Shown in pieces: positions 1-9,095 of a stretch of 64,000 nt of DNA. The notes under the pieces are model-generated. The model was given only the letters and a program-made list of their open reading frames with translations, did not search any database and had not been told where the DNA came from. Source of the stretch: Pseudomonas oryzihabitans (GTDB lineage Bacteria > Pseudomonadota > Gammaproteobacteria > Pseudomonadales > Pseudomonadaceae); assembly GCF_007665395.1 (NCBI RefSeq), contig NZ_VDND01000002.1:496001-560000 (forward strand), written 5' to 3'. Each line of letters opens with the position of its first letter. Positions within the stretch are counted from its first letter, which is position 1. The position numbers and the translations under genes are program-made.

Positions 1-1881
1 GTGCATTCCAACTACGAGATCGACCTGTTCCAGCAACTGCTGGCGGCTTCCGCCGAGGCCATCGGCTGCGCCAACGACGATGCCCCGTCGCTCAAGGTGG
101 TGGCCGACCACATCCGTTCCTGCAGCTTCCTGATCGCCGACGGCGTGCTGCCGTCCAACGAAGGTCGTGGCTACGTGCTGCGCCGCATCATTCGCCGCGC
201 CTGCCGCCACGGCAACAAGCTGGGCGCCAAGGGCACCTTCTTCCACAAGATCGTCGCCGCCCTGGTGGCCGAGATGGGCCAGGCCTATCCCGAGCTGGTG
301 CAGCAGCAGGCGCACATCGAGCGCGTGCTGCGCACCGAGGAAGAGCAGTTCGCCAAGACCCTGGAGCAGGGCCTGAAGATCCTCGAGCAGGATCTGGCGC
401 AGCTGCAGGGCGATACCATTCCCGGTGACGTGGTGTTCAAGCTCTATGACACCTACGGCTTCCCGGTCGACCTGACCAACGACATCGCTCGCGAGCGCAA
501 CCTGAACCTCGACGAGGAAGGCTTCGAGCGCGAGATGGAAGCCCAGCGCGAGCGCGCCCGCTCCGCCAGCGCCTTCGGCGTGGACTACAACAGCCTGGTC
601 AAGGTCGAGGGCGAGACCCGCTTCCTCGGCTACGACACCACCAGCGCCTCGGGCACCATCGTCGCCCTCTACCGCGCCGGCCAGCCGGTGGACAGCCTGG
701 CCGAAGGCGAGGAGGGCGTGGTCATCCTCGACCAGACGCCGTTCTACGGTGAGTCCGGTGGCCAGGTGGGCGATACCGGTACCCTGGAGAGCGCCGGCGT
801 CGGCTTCGCCGTGCGTGACACCACCAAGACCCAGGGCGCCTTCCTGCACCACGGCGTGGTGACCAAGGGCAGCCTCAACGTCGGCACCGCGCTCATGGCC
901 CAGGTCGACACCAGCCGCCGCCAGGGCATCGCCCTGAACCATTCCGGCACCCACCTGCTGCACGCCGCCCTGCGCCAGGTGCTGGGCGATCACGTCCACC
1001 AGAAGGGCTCCCTGGTCAACGACCAGCGCCTGAGATTCGACTTCAGCCACTTCGAGGCCATCAAGCCCGAGGAGCTCAAGCGCATCGAAGCCATCGTCAA
1101 CGAAGAGATCCGCAAGAACAGCGCGGTGACCACCGAGGTCATGGCCATCGACGAAGCCAAGGCCCGTGGCGCCATGGCGCTGTTCGGCGAGAAGTACGGC
1201 GACGTGGTACGTGTGGTCGGCATGGGCGGCGAGTTCTCCGTCGAGCTGTGCGGCGGTACCCACGTGGCCCAGACCGGCGACATCGGCCTGCTCAAGCTGG
1301 TCAGCGAAGGCGGCGTGGCCTCCGGCGTGCGGCGCGTGGAGGCCATCACCGGCACCGCGGCCCTGGCCTACCTGAACGGTGCCGAGGAGCAACTGCGCGA
1401 AGCCGCCAGCCTGCTCAAGGGCAGCCGCGACAACGTGCTGGACAAGCTGGCCGCGCTGGTCGAGCGCAATCGCCAGCTGGAAAAGGAAATCGAACAGCTC
1501 AAGGCCAAGGCGGCCAGCGCCTCCGCCGGTGACCTGGTCAACCAGGCGGTGGACGTCAAGGGGGCCAAGGTCCTCACCGCGCGCCTCGATGGCCTCGATG
1601 GCAAGGCGCTGCTGGCGCTGGTCGACCAGCTCAAGAACAAGCTGGGCAGCGGCATGATCCTGCTGGGCGGCGAAGCCGAGGGCAAGGTGGTCCTGGTGGC
1701 CGGCGTCACCGCCGACCTGACCGCCAGGCTCAAGGCCGGCGAGCTGATGAAGCGCGCCGCGGCCGTGGTCGGTGGCAAGGGCGGCGGTCGCCCGGACATG
1801 GCCCAGGGCGGCGGCACCGATGCCAGCCAGCTCGAAGCGGCCCTGGCCTGTGCCGGCCAGTATGCCGAGGAAAGCCTCTAA
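1..1881 (+). CDS. alaS: alanine--tRNA ligase, C-terminal part (5' end outside window)
   Basis: AlaRS charges tRNA-Ala in the cytoplasm and clears mischarged Ser/Gly. The frame is open from base 1 to TAA at 1881, giving 626 residues against about 875 for pseudomonad AlaRS, so roughly 250 N-terminal residues lie upstream and the GTG at base 1 is an internal Val. Visible are the end of the catalytic region ([15 protein letters not shown]), the editing domain with its zinc-binding HSGTH and CGGTH motifs, a coiled coil ([18 protein letters not shown]) and the Gly-rich [16 protein letters not shown]-terminal motif. lysC follows 93 bases downstream, the usual order in Pseudomonas. Confidence 0.97.
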   Translation: MHSNYEIDLFQQLLAASAEAIGCANDDAPSLKVVADHIRSCSFLIADGVLPSNEGRGYVLRRIIRRACRHGNKLGAKGTFFHKIVAALVAEMGQAYPELVQQQAHIERVLRTEEEQFAKTLEQGLKILEQDLAQLQGDTIPGDVVFKLYDTYGFPVDLTNDIARERNLNLDEEGFEREMEAQRERARSASAFGVDYNSLVKVEGETRFLGYDTTSASGTIVALYRAGQPVDSLAEGEEGVVILDQTPFYGESGGQVGDTGTLESAGVGFAVRDTTKTQGAFLHHGVVTKGSLNVGTALMAQVDTSRRQGIALNHSGTHLLHAALRQVLGDHVHQKGSLVNDQRLRFDFSHFEAIKPEELKRIEAIVNEEIRKNSAVTTEVMAIDEAKARGAMALFGEKYGDVVRVVGMGGEFSVELCGGTHVAQTGDIGLLKLVSEGGVASGVRRVEAITGTAALAYLNGAEEQLREAASLLKGSRDNVLDKLAALVERNRQLEKEIEQLKAKAASASAGDLVNQAVDVKGAKVLTARLDGLDGKALLALVDQLKNKLGSGMILLGGEAEGKVVLVAGVTADLTARLKAGELMKRAAAVVGGKGGGRPDMAQGGGTDASQLEAALACAGQYAEESL

Positions 1882-1974
1882 CGCCTCCAGGGCGGGAGCG
1901 GGTCGCCGGGGAGGGCGGCCCGCGCCCTCATCCAACAACATGAATCAGATTTTTCTGCGGACGGGCAGCAAGCA

Positions 1975-3210
1975 ATGGCATTGATCGTACAGAAATTCGG
2001 CGGGACCTCGGTGGGTACGGTGGAGCGTATCGAGCAGGTCGCCGAGAAGGTGAAACGCTTCCACGAGGCGGGCGACCAGATCGTGGTGGTGGTGTCGGCC
2101 ATGAGCGGCGAGACCAATCGCCTGATCGGCCTCGCCAAGCAGATCATGGAGCAACCCGATCCGCGCGAGCTGGATGTCATGGTCTCCACCGGCGAGCAGG
2201 TCACCATCGGCCTGCTGGCCATGGCGCTGCTCAAGCGCGGCGTCCAGGCGGTGTCCTACACCGGCAGCCAGGTGCGCATCCTCACCGACAGCGCCCACAC
2301 CAAGGCACGCATCCAGCAGATCGACGATGCCCGCATCCGCGCCGACCTCAAGGCGCGCAAGGTGGTGGTCGTGGCCGGCTTCCAGGGCGTCGACGAGCAG
2401 GGCAACATCACCACCCTGGGCCGTGGTGGCTCCGACACCACCGGCGTGGCCCTGGCGGCCGCGCTGAAGGCCGATGAATGCCAGATCTACACCGACGTCG
2501 ATGGCGTCTACACCACCGACCCGCGCGTGGTGCCCCAGGCGCAGCGCCTCGACAAGATCACCTTCGAGGAGATGCTGGAAATGGCCAGCCTCGGCTCCAA
2601 GGTGCTGCAGATCCGTTCGGTGGAATTCGCCGGCAAGTACAACGTGCCGCTGCGCGTGCTGCACAGCTTCCAGGAGGGTCCGGGCACCCTCATTACCCTT
2701 GATGAAGAGGAATCCATGGAACAGCCGATCATCTCCGGCATCGCCTTCAACCGTGACGAAGCCAAGCTGACCATTCGCGGTGTGCCGGACACTCCCGGCG
2801 TGGCCTTCAAGATCCTCGGCCCGATCAGTGCGGCCAATATCGAAGTCGACATGATCGTGCAGAACGTGGCGCACGATAACACCACCGACTTCACCTTCAC
2901 CGTGCACCGCAACGACTACCAGAGCGCCCTGGAGATCCTCAAGCGCACCGGCGTCGAGATCGGCGCCCGGGAATCCGTGGGCGACACCAAGATCGCCAAG
3001 GTCTCCATCGTCGGCGTCGGCATGAGATCCCACGCCGGGGTGGCCAGCCAGATGTTCGAAGCCCTGGCCAAGGAGAGCATCAACATCCAGATGATCTCCA
3101 CCTCCGAGATCAAGGTGTCGGTGGTCATCGAGGAGAAATACCTCGAGCTGGCCGTCCGCGCGCTGCACACCGCCTTCGAGCTCGACGCCCCCGCACGCGG
3201 CGCCGAGTGA
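1975..3210 (+). CDS. lysC: aspartate kinase
   Basis: Phosphorylates L-aspartate, the first step of the Asp-family pathway to Lys, Thr, Met and diaminopimelate. The protein has 411 residues. It begins with the kinase signature KFGGTS (residues 7-12), followed by the amino-acid-kinase fold (LGRGGSDTT) and two C-terminal ACT domains (from about residue 265 and 345) for feedback inhibition. Length and arrangement match the class of aspartokinases that forms alpha2beta2 complexes. It lies between alaS and csrA, as in other Pseudomonas. A second start inside the gene is listed separately. Confidence 0.97.
   Translation: MALIVQKFGGTSVGTVERIEQVAEKVKRFHEAGDQIVVVVSAMSGETNRLIGLAKQIMEQPDPRELDVMVSTGEQVTIGLLAMALLKRGVQAVSYTGSQVRILTDSAHTKARIQQIDDARIRADLKARKVVVVAGFQGVDEQGNITTLGRGGSDTTGVALAAALKADECQIYTDVDGVYTTDPRVVPQAQRLDKITFEEMLEMASLGSKVLQIRSVEFAGKYNVPLRVLHSFQEGPGTLITLDEEESMEQPIISGIAFNRDEAKLTIRGVPDTPGVAFKILGPISAANIEVDMIVQNVAHDNTTDFTFTVHRNDYQSALEILKRTGVEIGARESVGDTKIAKVSIVGVGMRSHAGVASQMFEALAKESINIQMISTSEIKVSVVIEEKYLELAVRALHTAFELDAPARGAE
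2716..3210 (+). other. probable internal start giving the aspartokinase beta subunit (regulatory ACT part)
   Basis: ATG at 2716 is in frame with lysC and is preceded at a spacing of about 5 bases by the purine-rich AAGAGGAA (2705-2712), a good ribosome-binding site inside a coding region. The 164-residue product would start MEQPIISGIAF and contain just the two ACT domains. Class alpha2beta2 aspartokinases are known to make their beta subunit from such an in-frame internal start. Use of this start is inferred from the sequence. Confidence 0.5.
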
Positions 3211-3219
3211 CCGGGTAAC

Positions 3220-3242
3220 GAGGTCCCTGCCACAGGGACCTC
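3220..3242 (+). terminator. hairpin after lysC
   Basis: A perfect 10-bp inverted repeat (GAGGTCCCTG / CAGGGACCTC, 3-base loop) starts 10 bases after the lysC stop. No T-tract follows, so it may stabilise the 3' end or attenuate rather than terminate fully. Confidence 0.4.
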
Positions 3243-3366
3243 ATCTATCGCCCCGGTCTGCGGAACTTTACTTGCATGGACAGAGGTCAATAGCGACTAG
3301 AGGGTCCATTCAGGGATCGTTTCGGTTTTTTCGTGCAGACTGGGTTCAATGCTTAAGGAGAATGGA

Positions 3367-3552
3367 ATGCTTATTTTGACTCGTCGGGTTGGTGAGACCC
3401 TGATGGTGGGTGACGAAGTCACCGTGACGGTACTGGGAGTCAAGGGCAACCAGGTCCGCATCGGCGTCAATGCACCCAAGGAAGTCGCGGTTCATCGCGA
3501 GGAAATCTACCAGCGCATCCAGAAGGAAAAGGACCAAGAACCAAACCACTGA
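3367..3552 (+). CDS. csrA: carbon storage regulator CsrA/RsmA
   Basis: Post-transcriptional regulator that binds GGA motifs at ribosome-binding sites and is itself titrated by Rsm small RNAs. The 61-residue product starts [18 protein letters not shown] and keeps the conserved N-terminal strand and the [10 protein letters not shown] segment with the RNA-binding Arg. The ATG at 3367 was chosen over the in-frame ATG at 3349 because it follows AAGGAG (3355-3360) and gives the family N-terminus. The leader itself carries GGA triplets around the start, which fits autoregulation. Its position between lysC and tRNA-Ser is that of rsmA in Pseudomonas. Confidence 0.96.
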   Translation: MLILTRRVGETLMVGDEVTVTVLGVKGNQVRIGVNAPKEVAVHREEIYQRIQKEKDQEPNH

Positions 3553-3572
3553 TTTTTTTTGAATTTTTCTCT

Positions 3573-3600
3573 TTGCAAACGGGCAAAGCTTCGATATAGT
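3573..3600 (+). promoter_or_regulatory. sigma-70 promoter of tRNA-Ser
   Basis: TTGCAA (3573-3578), a 16-base spacer and TATAGT (3595-3600), followed by a GC-rich discriminator (CGCCCCG) typical of growth-rate-controlled stable RNA genes. It lies 13 bases upstream of the tRNA. Confidence 0.75.
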
Positions 3601-3613
3601 TTCGCCCCGTTGC

Positions 3614-3704
3614 GGTGAGGTGGCCGAGTGGCCGAAGGCGCTCCCCTGCTAAGGGAGTACACCTCAAAAGGGTGTCGAGGGTTCGAATCCCTCCCTCACC
3701 GCCA
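3614..3704 (+). tRNA. tRNA-Ser (anticodon GCT)
   Basis: A class II tRNA of 91 bases including an encoded CCA end. The acceptor stem is GGTGAGG/CCTCACC, the anticodon GCT is at 3648-3650 (reads AGC/AGU codons), and there is a long variable arm (ACACCTCAAAAGGGTGT) and a TTCGAAT T-loop. Confidence 0.97.
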
Positions 3705-3769
3705 TTTGCTTCAAACTGGCTCCGCTGTACTGACCTGAAGGTAAGTACCTGATAAACAAGCAAATTTGC

Positions 3770-3797
3770 TTGACACCTCAGAAACGGAAGCTAGAAT
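3770..3797 (+). promoter_or_regulatory. sigma-70 promoter of the tRNA-Arg pair
   Basis: A consensus TTGACA (3770-3775), a 16-base spacer and TAGAAT (3792-3797) lie 14 bases upstream of the first tRNA-Arg. Confidence 0.75.
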
Positions 3798-3810
3798 ACG
3801 CAGCTTCAAC

Positions 3811-3887
3811 GCACTCGTAGCTCAGCTGGATAGAGTACTCGGCTACGAACCGAGCGGTCGGAGGTTCGAATCCTCCCGAGTGCGCCA
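3811..3887 (+). tRNA. tRNA-Arg (anticodon ACG), copy 1
   Basis: 77 bases including CCA. Acceptor stem GCACTCG/CGAGTGC, anticodon ACG at 3845-3847 (A34 normally deaminated to inosine, reading CGU/CGC/CGA), and a GGTTCGAATCC T-arm. A second identical copy follows after 60 bases. Confidence 0.97.
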
Positions 3888-3947
3888 AATCGACGAAGCC
3901 TCTGGCTTCAGCAGTACCAGCGGTGTTCTGGCTAAACGCACCGAAAC

Positions 3948-4024
3948 GCACTCGTAGCTCAGCTGGATAGAGTACTCGGCTACGAACCGAGCGGTCGGAG
4001 GTTCGAATCCTCCCGAGTGCGCCA
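3948..4024 (+). tRNA. tRNA-Arg (anticodon ACG), copy 2
   Basis: Identical over all 77 bases to the copy at 3811-3887, with the anticodon at 3982-3984. No separate consensus promoter is visible in the spacer, so the two copies are probably transcribed together and end at the hairpin at 4034. Confidence 0.97.
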
Positions 4025-4033
4025 AACATGAAG

Positions 4034-4063
4034 AAGGGCCTGCAGCGATGCAGGCCCTTTTTT
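4034..4063 (+). terminator. rho-independent terminator after the tRNA-Arg genes
   Basis: An 11-bp GC-rich stem (AAGGGCCTGCA / TGCAGGCCCTT) with a GCGA tetraloop, followed by a run of six T (4058-4063). Confidence 0.93.
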
Positions 4064-4167
4064 ATTGCCTGCGGATTCGTGCCAGTATCCGCGGTCGCCG
4101 GGTGTACCGAGGTCGCGTCCGACCCGGTCGCTGGTTTTTCCGATATCGCCCGCGAGAGGGTCGCATC

Positions 4168-4608
4168 ATGCAGTGGGACAGACCGACTCCCCATCTCCTG
4201 CCGCTTCGCATCGCTGCCGAGCACATCGACGGTCTCGGCCATGCCAACAACGCCGTGTACGTCAGCTGGCTCGAACAGTGCGCCTGGCAGCATTCGGCGG
4301 CCCTGGGCCTGGACCTCGCCACCTTCCAGCGCCTGGATCGCGCCATGGCCGTGGTGCGCCACGAGATCGACTATCTAAGCAGTGGCTACCAGGGCGACGA
4401 GCTGGTGCTGGGCACCTGGCTGGTGGACTGGGATCGCCGCCTGCGCATGACCCGGCAATTCCAGCTGCAGCGTCCCGCCGATGGCGTGACCTTGCTGCGC
4501 GCCCGCACGACCTTCGTCTGCATCGAACTCTCGTCCGGCAAGCCCAAGCGCATGCCGGCCGAGTTCCTGGCCGGTTACGGCCAGGCGTTGCCAGGGGAGG
4601 AGGTCTGA
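4168..4608 (+). CDS. acyl-CoA thioesterase, hotdog (4HBT/YbgC-like) family
   Basis: Predicted cytoplasmic acyl-CoA thioesterase of 146 residues. The N-terminal segment [19 protein letters not shown] carries the D-x-x-G-H-x-N-N signature of 4-hydroxybenzoyl-CoA-thioesterase/YbgC-like hotdog proteins, with the catalytic Asp in it. The start at 4168 follows a GAGGG purine stretch and gives the usual family N-terminus; the longer frame from 4048 would run through the tRNA terminator. The stop is 2 bases before dusC, so the two are probably co-transcribed. The physiological substrate cannot be read from the sequence. Confidence 0.85.
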   Translation: MQWDRPTPHLLPLRIAAEHIDGLGHANNAVYVSWLEQCAWQHSAALGLDLATFQRLDRAMAVVRHEIDYLSSGYQGDELVLGTWLVDWDRRLRMTRQFQLQRPADGVTLLRARTTFVCIELSSGKPKRMPAEFLAGYGQALPGEEV

Positions 4609-4610
4609 CC

Positions 4611-5609
4611 ATGGAGATCGCCCTGGCGCCCATGGAGGGCCTGGTCGACGACATCCTGCGCGAACTGCTGACGGAAGTCGGTGGTCTCGACTGGTGCGTG
4701 AGCGAATTCATCCGCGTCTGTGACCGCCTGCTGCCGGCGGCGGCCTTCGCCAAGCTGGCGCCGGAACTGGAGCAGGGCGCACGGACCCCGTCCGGTACCC
4801 CCATGCGGGTGCAACTGCTGGGCTCGGATCCGGCCTGCCTGGCCGACAACGCGGCCTTTGCCTGCACCCTGGGCGCGCCGGTGATCGATCTCAACTTCGG
4901 TTGCCCGGCCAAGACCGTCAACAAGTCCCGCGGCGGAGCGGTGCTGCTCAAGGAGCCGGAACTGCTCAACCGCATCGTCGAGAGCGTGCGCCAGGCGGTG
5001 CCAGCGCATATTCCGGTCACCGCCAAGATGCGCCTGGGCTACGACAGCCCGAATGCCGCCCTGGCCTGTGCCGAAGCCCTCGCCGAGGGCGGGGCCGCTC
5101 AGCTGGTGGTCCATGCCCGCACCAAGGTCGAGGGCTACAAGCCGCCGGCGCACTGGGAGTGGGTGGCGCGGGTGGCGGACCGGGTGTCGGTGCCTGTGCT
5201 GGCCAATGGCGAGATCTGGACCCTGGACGACTATTGGCGGTGTCGCAGTGTCAGCGGCCAGGCCTCGGTGATGCTGGGCCGCGGCCTGGTCTCGCGACCG
5301 GACCTGGCGCTGCAGATCGCCGCGGCGGTGCGCGGCGAAGAGACCGCGGCGCAGGGCTGGACCGAGATCCTGCCGCGGGTGCAGCGCTTCTGGCTGATGG
5401 CGCAGCGCAAGCTGGCGCCTCGTTATGCGCCAGGCCGCCTCAAGCAATGGCTGGGCATGCTGACCCGCAGCTATCCCGAGGCCGAGGCGCTGTTCGCCCA
5501 GGTGCGGCGGGAATCCGATTGCGCACTGATCGACCGCCTGCTCGGCATGGCCGGCCCCATCCCGGCGAAGCTTGATCTGGATCAAGAGCCGGTCCCCCAA
5601 ACCGCCTAG
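4611..5609 (+). CDS. dusC: tRNA-dihydrouridine(16) synthase DusC
   Basis: FMN-dependent reductase that makes dihydrouridine in tRNA, by DusC membership at position 16. The protein has 332 residues with the Dus start [14 protein letters not shown] and an FMN-binding TIM barrel. The catalytic Cys98 is in [20 protein letters not shown], and the phosphate-binding motif [14 protein letters not shown] comes later. The C-terminal helical part [14 protein letters not shown] is typical of DusC rather than DusA or DusB. The start at 4611 lies just after GGGGAGGAGG, and the gene is coupled to the upstream thioesterase by a 2-base gap. Confidence 0.92.
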   Translation: MEIALAPMEGLVDDILRELLTEVGGLDWCVSEFIRVCDRLLPAAAFAKLAPELEQGARTPSGTPMRVQLLGSDPACLADNAAFACTLGAPVIDLNFGCPAKTVNKSRGGAVLLKEPELLNRIVESVRQAVPAHIPVTAKMRLGYDSPNAALACAEALAEGGAAQLVVHARTKVEGYKPPAHWEWVARVADRVSVPVLANGEIWTLDDYWRCRSVSGQASVMLGRGLVSRPDLALQIAAAVRGEETAAQGWTEILPRVQRFWLMAQRKLAPRYAPGRLKQWLGMLTRSYPEAEALFAQVRRESDCALIDRLLGMAGPIPAKLDLDQEPVPQTA

Positions 5610-5664
5610 GCTGCGAAGGGTGATGACGGCGGAGCGTCGTCATCGCGCGCACGCAAGGCACTTC

Positions 5665-5689
5665 AGGCGACTCAGGGTCGCCTTTTTTT
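5665..5689 (+). terminator. rho-independent terminator after dusC
   Basis: A 7-bp stem AGGCGAC/GTCGCCT with a 5-base loop and a run of seven T (5683-5689). Confidence 0.85.
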
Positions 5690-5763
5690 CGTCTGGCGCC
5701 CGGGCTGGAACTTAGCCGGCGCAGTGCGGCCTATGCTGCATCCCTGCCAACTCCAGAGCCCCC

Positions 5764-7767
5764 GTGCGTCTACCCTGGACGGTTTTCCTCGCACCCTCGC
5801 CCGCGGCCCTCGTCTTCGCCGGCAAGACCCTGTTCGCCGCGGGCCTGGCGCTCTGGCTGGCGTTCAGGTTCAGCCTGGAACAACCGGTCTGGGCCTGCAT
5901 GACAGTGATGATCGTCTCCCAGCCGCTCTCCGGCATGGTGGTGGCCAAGGGGCTGTTCCGCCTGCTCGGTACCCTCGTCGGGACCTGCATGGCGGTGGTG
6001 CTCATGGGCTTCTTCGCCCAGACGCCCTGGCTGTTCCTGCTCGCCCTGGCCACCTGGATGGCGCTGTGCACGGCCGCCTCGACCCTGCTGCGCAACCACT
6101 TCGCCTATGGCTTCGTCCTGGCCGGTTATACCGTCGCCATCATCGGCCTGCCGGCCATCGCCCATCCGCTGACGGTGTTCGACCAGGCCGTCGCCCGCTG
6201 TACCGAGATTTGCCTGGGCATCGTGGTGGCCTCCGCCGTCAGCGCCCTGGTCTGGCCGCAGCGGGTGGAGCAGACCCTGGCGCTCCAGGCCCGACGGACC
6301 TGGGAGCAGGGGGTGGCCGCGGCGCGCGCGGAGCTGGCCGAGGCCCAGGAGGCGACCCAGGGCCTGCTGGCCATGCTCGGCCAGGTGGTCGCCGTGGATG
6401 CCCAGCGCGACCACACCTGGTTCGAAGGGCAGCGCGGGCGCCAGCGCGCCCGGGCGCTGCGCCTGCTCTCGCGGGACCTGCTCAGCCTGTTGCGCACCGC
6501 CCGGGGCGCCATGCGCCAGTGGCGAGGCCTGGACGCGTCGCGGCGCGCCGCCCTGCAGCCCTGGCGCGACGAACTGCTGGTGACCCTGGCCGACCCCCAG
6601 GTCCCTGCCCTGGAAGCCCTCCTGCAGCGTCTGAGGGCGGTTGCCGGTACCTCGCCGGCGCTCGACAACGACCAGCGCTACCTGCTCGCCCGCTTCGCCA
6701 TCCTGCTGGACAAGATCCTGCTCGCCGGCCGCGCCCTGGACAGCGTCCATACCGCGCAGCTCAGCGCCGTGGCGCCCTCGGCGCTGGCGCGCCACCGCGA
6801 CCTGCAGACGGCGCTGCTCTATGGCCTGCGCAGTGCCTGCGCGCTACTCGGGGTCGGGGTGTTCTGGCTGGCCAGCGCCTGGCCCTCGGCGCCCGGCGCC
6901 ATGCTCATGGCCGGGGTGATCTGCAGCCTGTTCGCCAACCGCGACAATGCGGTCACCATCGGCCTCGGCTTCCTGCGCGGCATCCTCTATGCGGCGCCGG
7001 TCGCCATCCTCGTCAGCCAGGTGCTGTTGCCGCAGATCAGCGGCTATCCACTGCTGTGCCTGGTGCTGGGTGTACCGCTGTTCTTCGCCGCCCTGGGCAT
7101 GGCCGGGCCGCCCGCGGTGGTGGGGACGGCGACCGCCTTCGCCATCCACCTGCTGGTGCTGATCTCGCCGAGCAACCAGGGGCACGTCGACATGGGCGCC
7201 TTGCTCAACCAGCTGCAGAGCCTGCTGATCGGCGTGGGCTTCGCCGTGCTGATGTTCCGCCTGATCAACCTGCGTACCCCGCGGCGCACCAGTCGCCGCA
7301 TTCTCGAGGCCACCACCTATGACCTGCAGCGGCTGACCAGGGTCCCCCTGGCCAATGCCGAGACCTGGTTCGGTGGCCGCATGGCGGATCGGCTGCTGCT
7401 GTTGGCGCGCCACATCGAGCAGCTGTCGGTCGCGGAGCGCGGCCGTTGGGAGCAGGGCCTGCTGGCGCTCGACCTGGGTAACGAACTGCTGCACCTGCGC
7501 GCCTGCCTGGCAGGTGCCGAAGGCGAGGTGGCCCGGGCGCGGGACGCCTTCCTGGCGCGCTTCGCCGAGCAGCTGGCGGTCGGCTTCGGCGACCTGCATC
7601 CCGAGGCGCTGGCAGCGCCCGCGTGGCGCTTGCGCGAGGCGCTCGACCAGGCGCCGGACGATGAGCCGCATCGCCTCGCCCGCGGGGCCCTCGGCCAGCT
7701 CCAGCAGACCTGGCGCAGCTGTTGTCTGAAGGCGGTAGCGGAGGAGGGCGCGGATGAATCTGCATGA
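5764..7767 (+). CDS. FUSC-family inner-membrane protein, AaeB-like aromatic acid efflux subunit
   Basis: 667-residue inner-membrane protein with the FUSC layout: two clusters of membrane helices (about residues 15-170 and 355-500), each followed by a cytoplasmic helical region. The family includes AaeB, the permease of the p-hydroxybenzoate efflux pump. It starts at GTG 5764; no earlier start is compatible with the terminator and spacing. Its 3' end overlaps the DUF1656 gene by 14 bases, and an HlyD-type adaptor follows, reproducing the aaeB/aaeX/aaeA set. Export of aromatic carboxylates is inferred from this set and suits a genome that degrades ferulate and vanillate. Confidence 0.88.
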   Translation: MRLPWTVFLAPSPAALVFAGKTLFAAGLALWLAFRFSLEQPVWACMTVMIVSQPLSGMVVAKGLFRLLGTLVGTCMAVVLMGFFAQTPWLFLLALATWMALCTAASTLLRNHFAYGFVLAGYTVAIIGLPAIAHPLTVFDQAVARCTEICLGIVVASAVSALVWPQRVEQTLALQARRTWEQGVAAARAELAEAQEATQGLLAMLGQVVAVDAQRDHTWFEGQRGRQRARALRLLSRDLLSLLRTARGAMRQWRGLDASRRAALQPWRDELLVTLADPQVPALEALLQRLRAVAGTSPALDNDQRYLLARFAILLDKILLAGRALDSVHTAQLSAVAPSALARHRDLQTALLYGLRSACALLGVGVFWLASAWPSAPGAMLMAGVICSLFANRDNAVTIGLGFLRGILYAAPVAILVSQVLLPQISGYPLLCLVLGVPLFFAALGMAGPPAVVGTATAFAIHLLVLISPSNQGHVDMGALLNQLQSLLIGVGFAVLMFRLINLRTPRRTSRRILEATTYDLQRLTRVPLANAETWFGGRMADRLLLLARHIEQLSVAERGRWEQGLLALDLGNELLHLRACLAGAEGEVARARDAFLARFAEQLAVGFGDLHPEALAAPAWRLREALDQAPDDEPHRLARGALGQLQQTWRSCCLKAVAEEGADESA

Positions 7768-7957
7768 ATGGGCCATCGGCGGGGTCTACCTCGGGCCACT
7801 GTTCGTCTATGGCGTGCTGGCGCTGGTGCTGACGGCGCTGTCGCTGTGGCTGCTGCAACGGGTCGGCCTGGGTCGCTACCTCTGGCACAGCGCCCTGTTC
7901 GGCTGCGCACTGTTCGTGCTCTGGCTGGCCGGCATCGTCGCCGTCCTGGCCACCTAA
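7754..7957 (+). CDS. DUF1656 (AaeX-like) small membrane protein
   Basis: 67-residue protein with two membrane helices (about 14-36 and 45-66) and the start MNLHEWAIGGVYLGPLFVYG. DUF1656 proteins, E. coli AaeX among them, are found between the FUSC and HlyD subunits of aromatic acid efflux operons, and their exact role is unknown. It overlaps the end of the FUSC gene by 14 bases, so translation is probably coupled. The HlyD gene starts 28 bases downstream. Confidence 0.88.
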   Translation: MNLHEWAIGGVYLGPLFVYGVLALVLTALSLWLLQRVGLGRYLWHSALFGCALFVLWLAGIVAVLAT

Positions 7958-7985
7958 GACCCCTGACAAGAGGATCGACAAGGCG

Positions 7986-8888
7986 ATGCACAAGACCCTG
8001 CGTGTGGCGATCACCCTGATCGTGGTGCTACTGGCGATACTGGCCGGCAGCTGGCTGTGGCACTTCTATCTCTACACGCCCTGGACGCGCGATGCGCGGG
8101 TACGCGCGGACGTGGTGGTGGTGGCGCCCGATGTGTCCGGCTGGGTGACCCGCCTGGCGGTGGGCGACAACCAGCTGGTGAAGCCGGGCGACCTGCTCCT
8201 GCAGATCGACCAGCAGCGCTACCAGGCCAACCTGGATCATGCCAAGGCCGTCGCGGCCACCCGCCAGCAGCAACTGCGCCTGCGCGAGAGCGAGGCCGCC
8301 CGGCGGCAGCGGCTGGGCACCAGCGCCATCAGCGCCGAGGATCGCGAGACCGCCGACGTCAATGTCGCCATCGCCCGCAGCCAGTACCAGGAAGCCCAGA
8401 GCGACGTGAACCTCGCCCAGATCAACCTGGACCGCAGTCGCGTCCTGGCGCCCCGGGAAGGACGGATCACCAACCTGAGGTTCGCCGAGGGCAACTATGT
8501 GCAGACCGGGCAGGCGGTGATGGCGCTGGTGGATACCCGGTCCTTCTACGTGATGGCCTACTTCGAGGAAACCAAGATCCCCCACATCCACCCGGGCGAT
8601 GCGGTCCGCGTCCGGCTGATGAATCATGCCGCGCCGCTGCAGGGGCGGGTGGCCAGCATCAGCAGCGGCATCACCGATCGCAACGCGGCCAACGATGCGC
8701 AACTGCTGGCCAACGTCGAGCCCACCTTCAACTGGGTACGGCTGGCGCAGCGCATCCCGGTGCGCATCGAGCTGCTGGACGTTCCGGCGGAGATCCACCT
8801 CAGCGCTGGCATGACCGCCAGCGTGTCGGTCCTCGACGGGGCAGGGCACCACCCGCTGCAATGCTGGCGCCGGCTGTGGGATTACTGA
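7986..8888 (+). CDS. HlyD-family periplasmic adaptor, AaeA-like
   Basis: 300-residue membrane-fusion protein that would link the FUSC permease to an outer-membrane channel. It has a short cytoplasmic N-terminus, one membrane anchor (about 7-27), a biotinyl-lipoyl-like half (VVVVAPDVSGWVTRLAVGDNQLVKPGDLLLQID), a coiled-coil hairpin (about 80-155), the second lipoyl half (VLAPREGRITNLRFAEGNYV) and a beta-barrel. ATG 7986 follows AAGAGG at good spacing. It is the third gene of the FUSC–DUF1656–HlyD operon. No outer-membrane factor gene is adjacent, so a shared TolC-like channel is likely. Confidence 0.9.
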   Translation: MHKTLRVAITLIVVLLAILAGSWLWHFYLYTPWTRDARVRADVVVVAPDVSGWVTRLAVGDNQLVKPGDLLLQIDQQRYQANLDHAKAVAATRQQQLRLRESEAARRQRLGTSAISAEDRETADVNVAIARSQYQEAQSDVNLAQINLDRSRVLAPREGRITNLRFAEGNYVQTGQAVMALVDTRSFYVMAYFEETKIPHIHPGDAVRVRLMNHAAPLQGRVASISSGITDRNAANDAQLLANVEPTFNWVRLAQRIPVRIELLDVPAEIHLSAGMTASVSVLDGAGHHPLQCWRRLWDY

Positions 8889-9085
8889 ACACGTCGAGGC
8901 AGGGCGCGGGCTGGAGTGGTGGGCGGGATTCAGCGGCGGGGTTTGCCAGGGGTGGCCATGCCAGCCGCGCGGGTGCTGCTCGGCGGGTGTCGGGTACAGC
9001 CGCTTTTCCAGTACGACTAAAGTCGTCTGGAAGCCTTGCAGGGCGGGCCTAGAGTAGGACTCGACGCTCCCGTCATGCTGTAAGG

Positions 9086-9093
9086 AACAACAA
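9086..9093 (+). promoter_or_regulatory. Crc/Hfq-type CA motif before yjcH–actP
   Basis: AACAACAA lies between the AAGG ribosome-binding site and the ATG at 9096, as AANAANAA catabolite-activity motifs do in Pseudomonas mRNAs repressed by Hfq with Crc. Function is inferred from sequence and position. Confidence 0.6.
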
Positions 9094-9095
9094 TA

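Noticed and set aside
1..3. GTG at base 1 as the alaS start
   Set aside because: The protein would lack most of the aminoacylation domain; the gene is simply cut by the window edge.
1945..3168. A 407-codon minus-strand frame opposite lysC
   Set aside because: His/Asp/Leu-rich antisense shadow of lysC.
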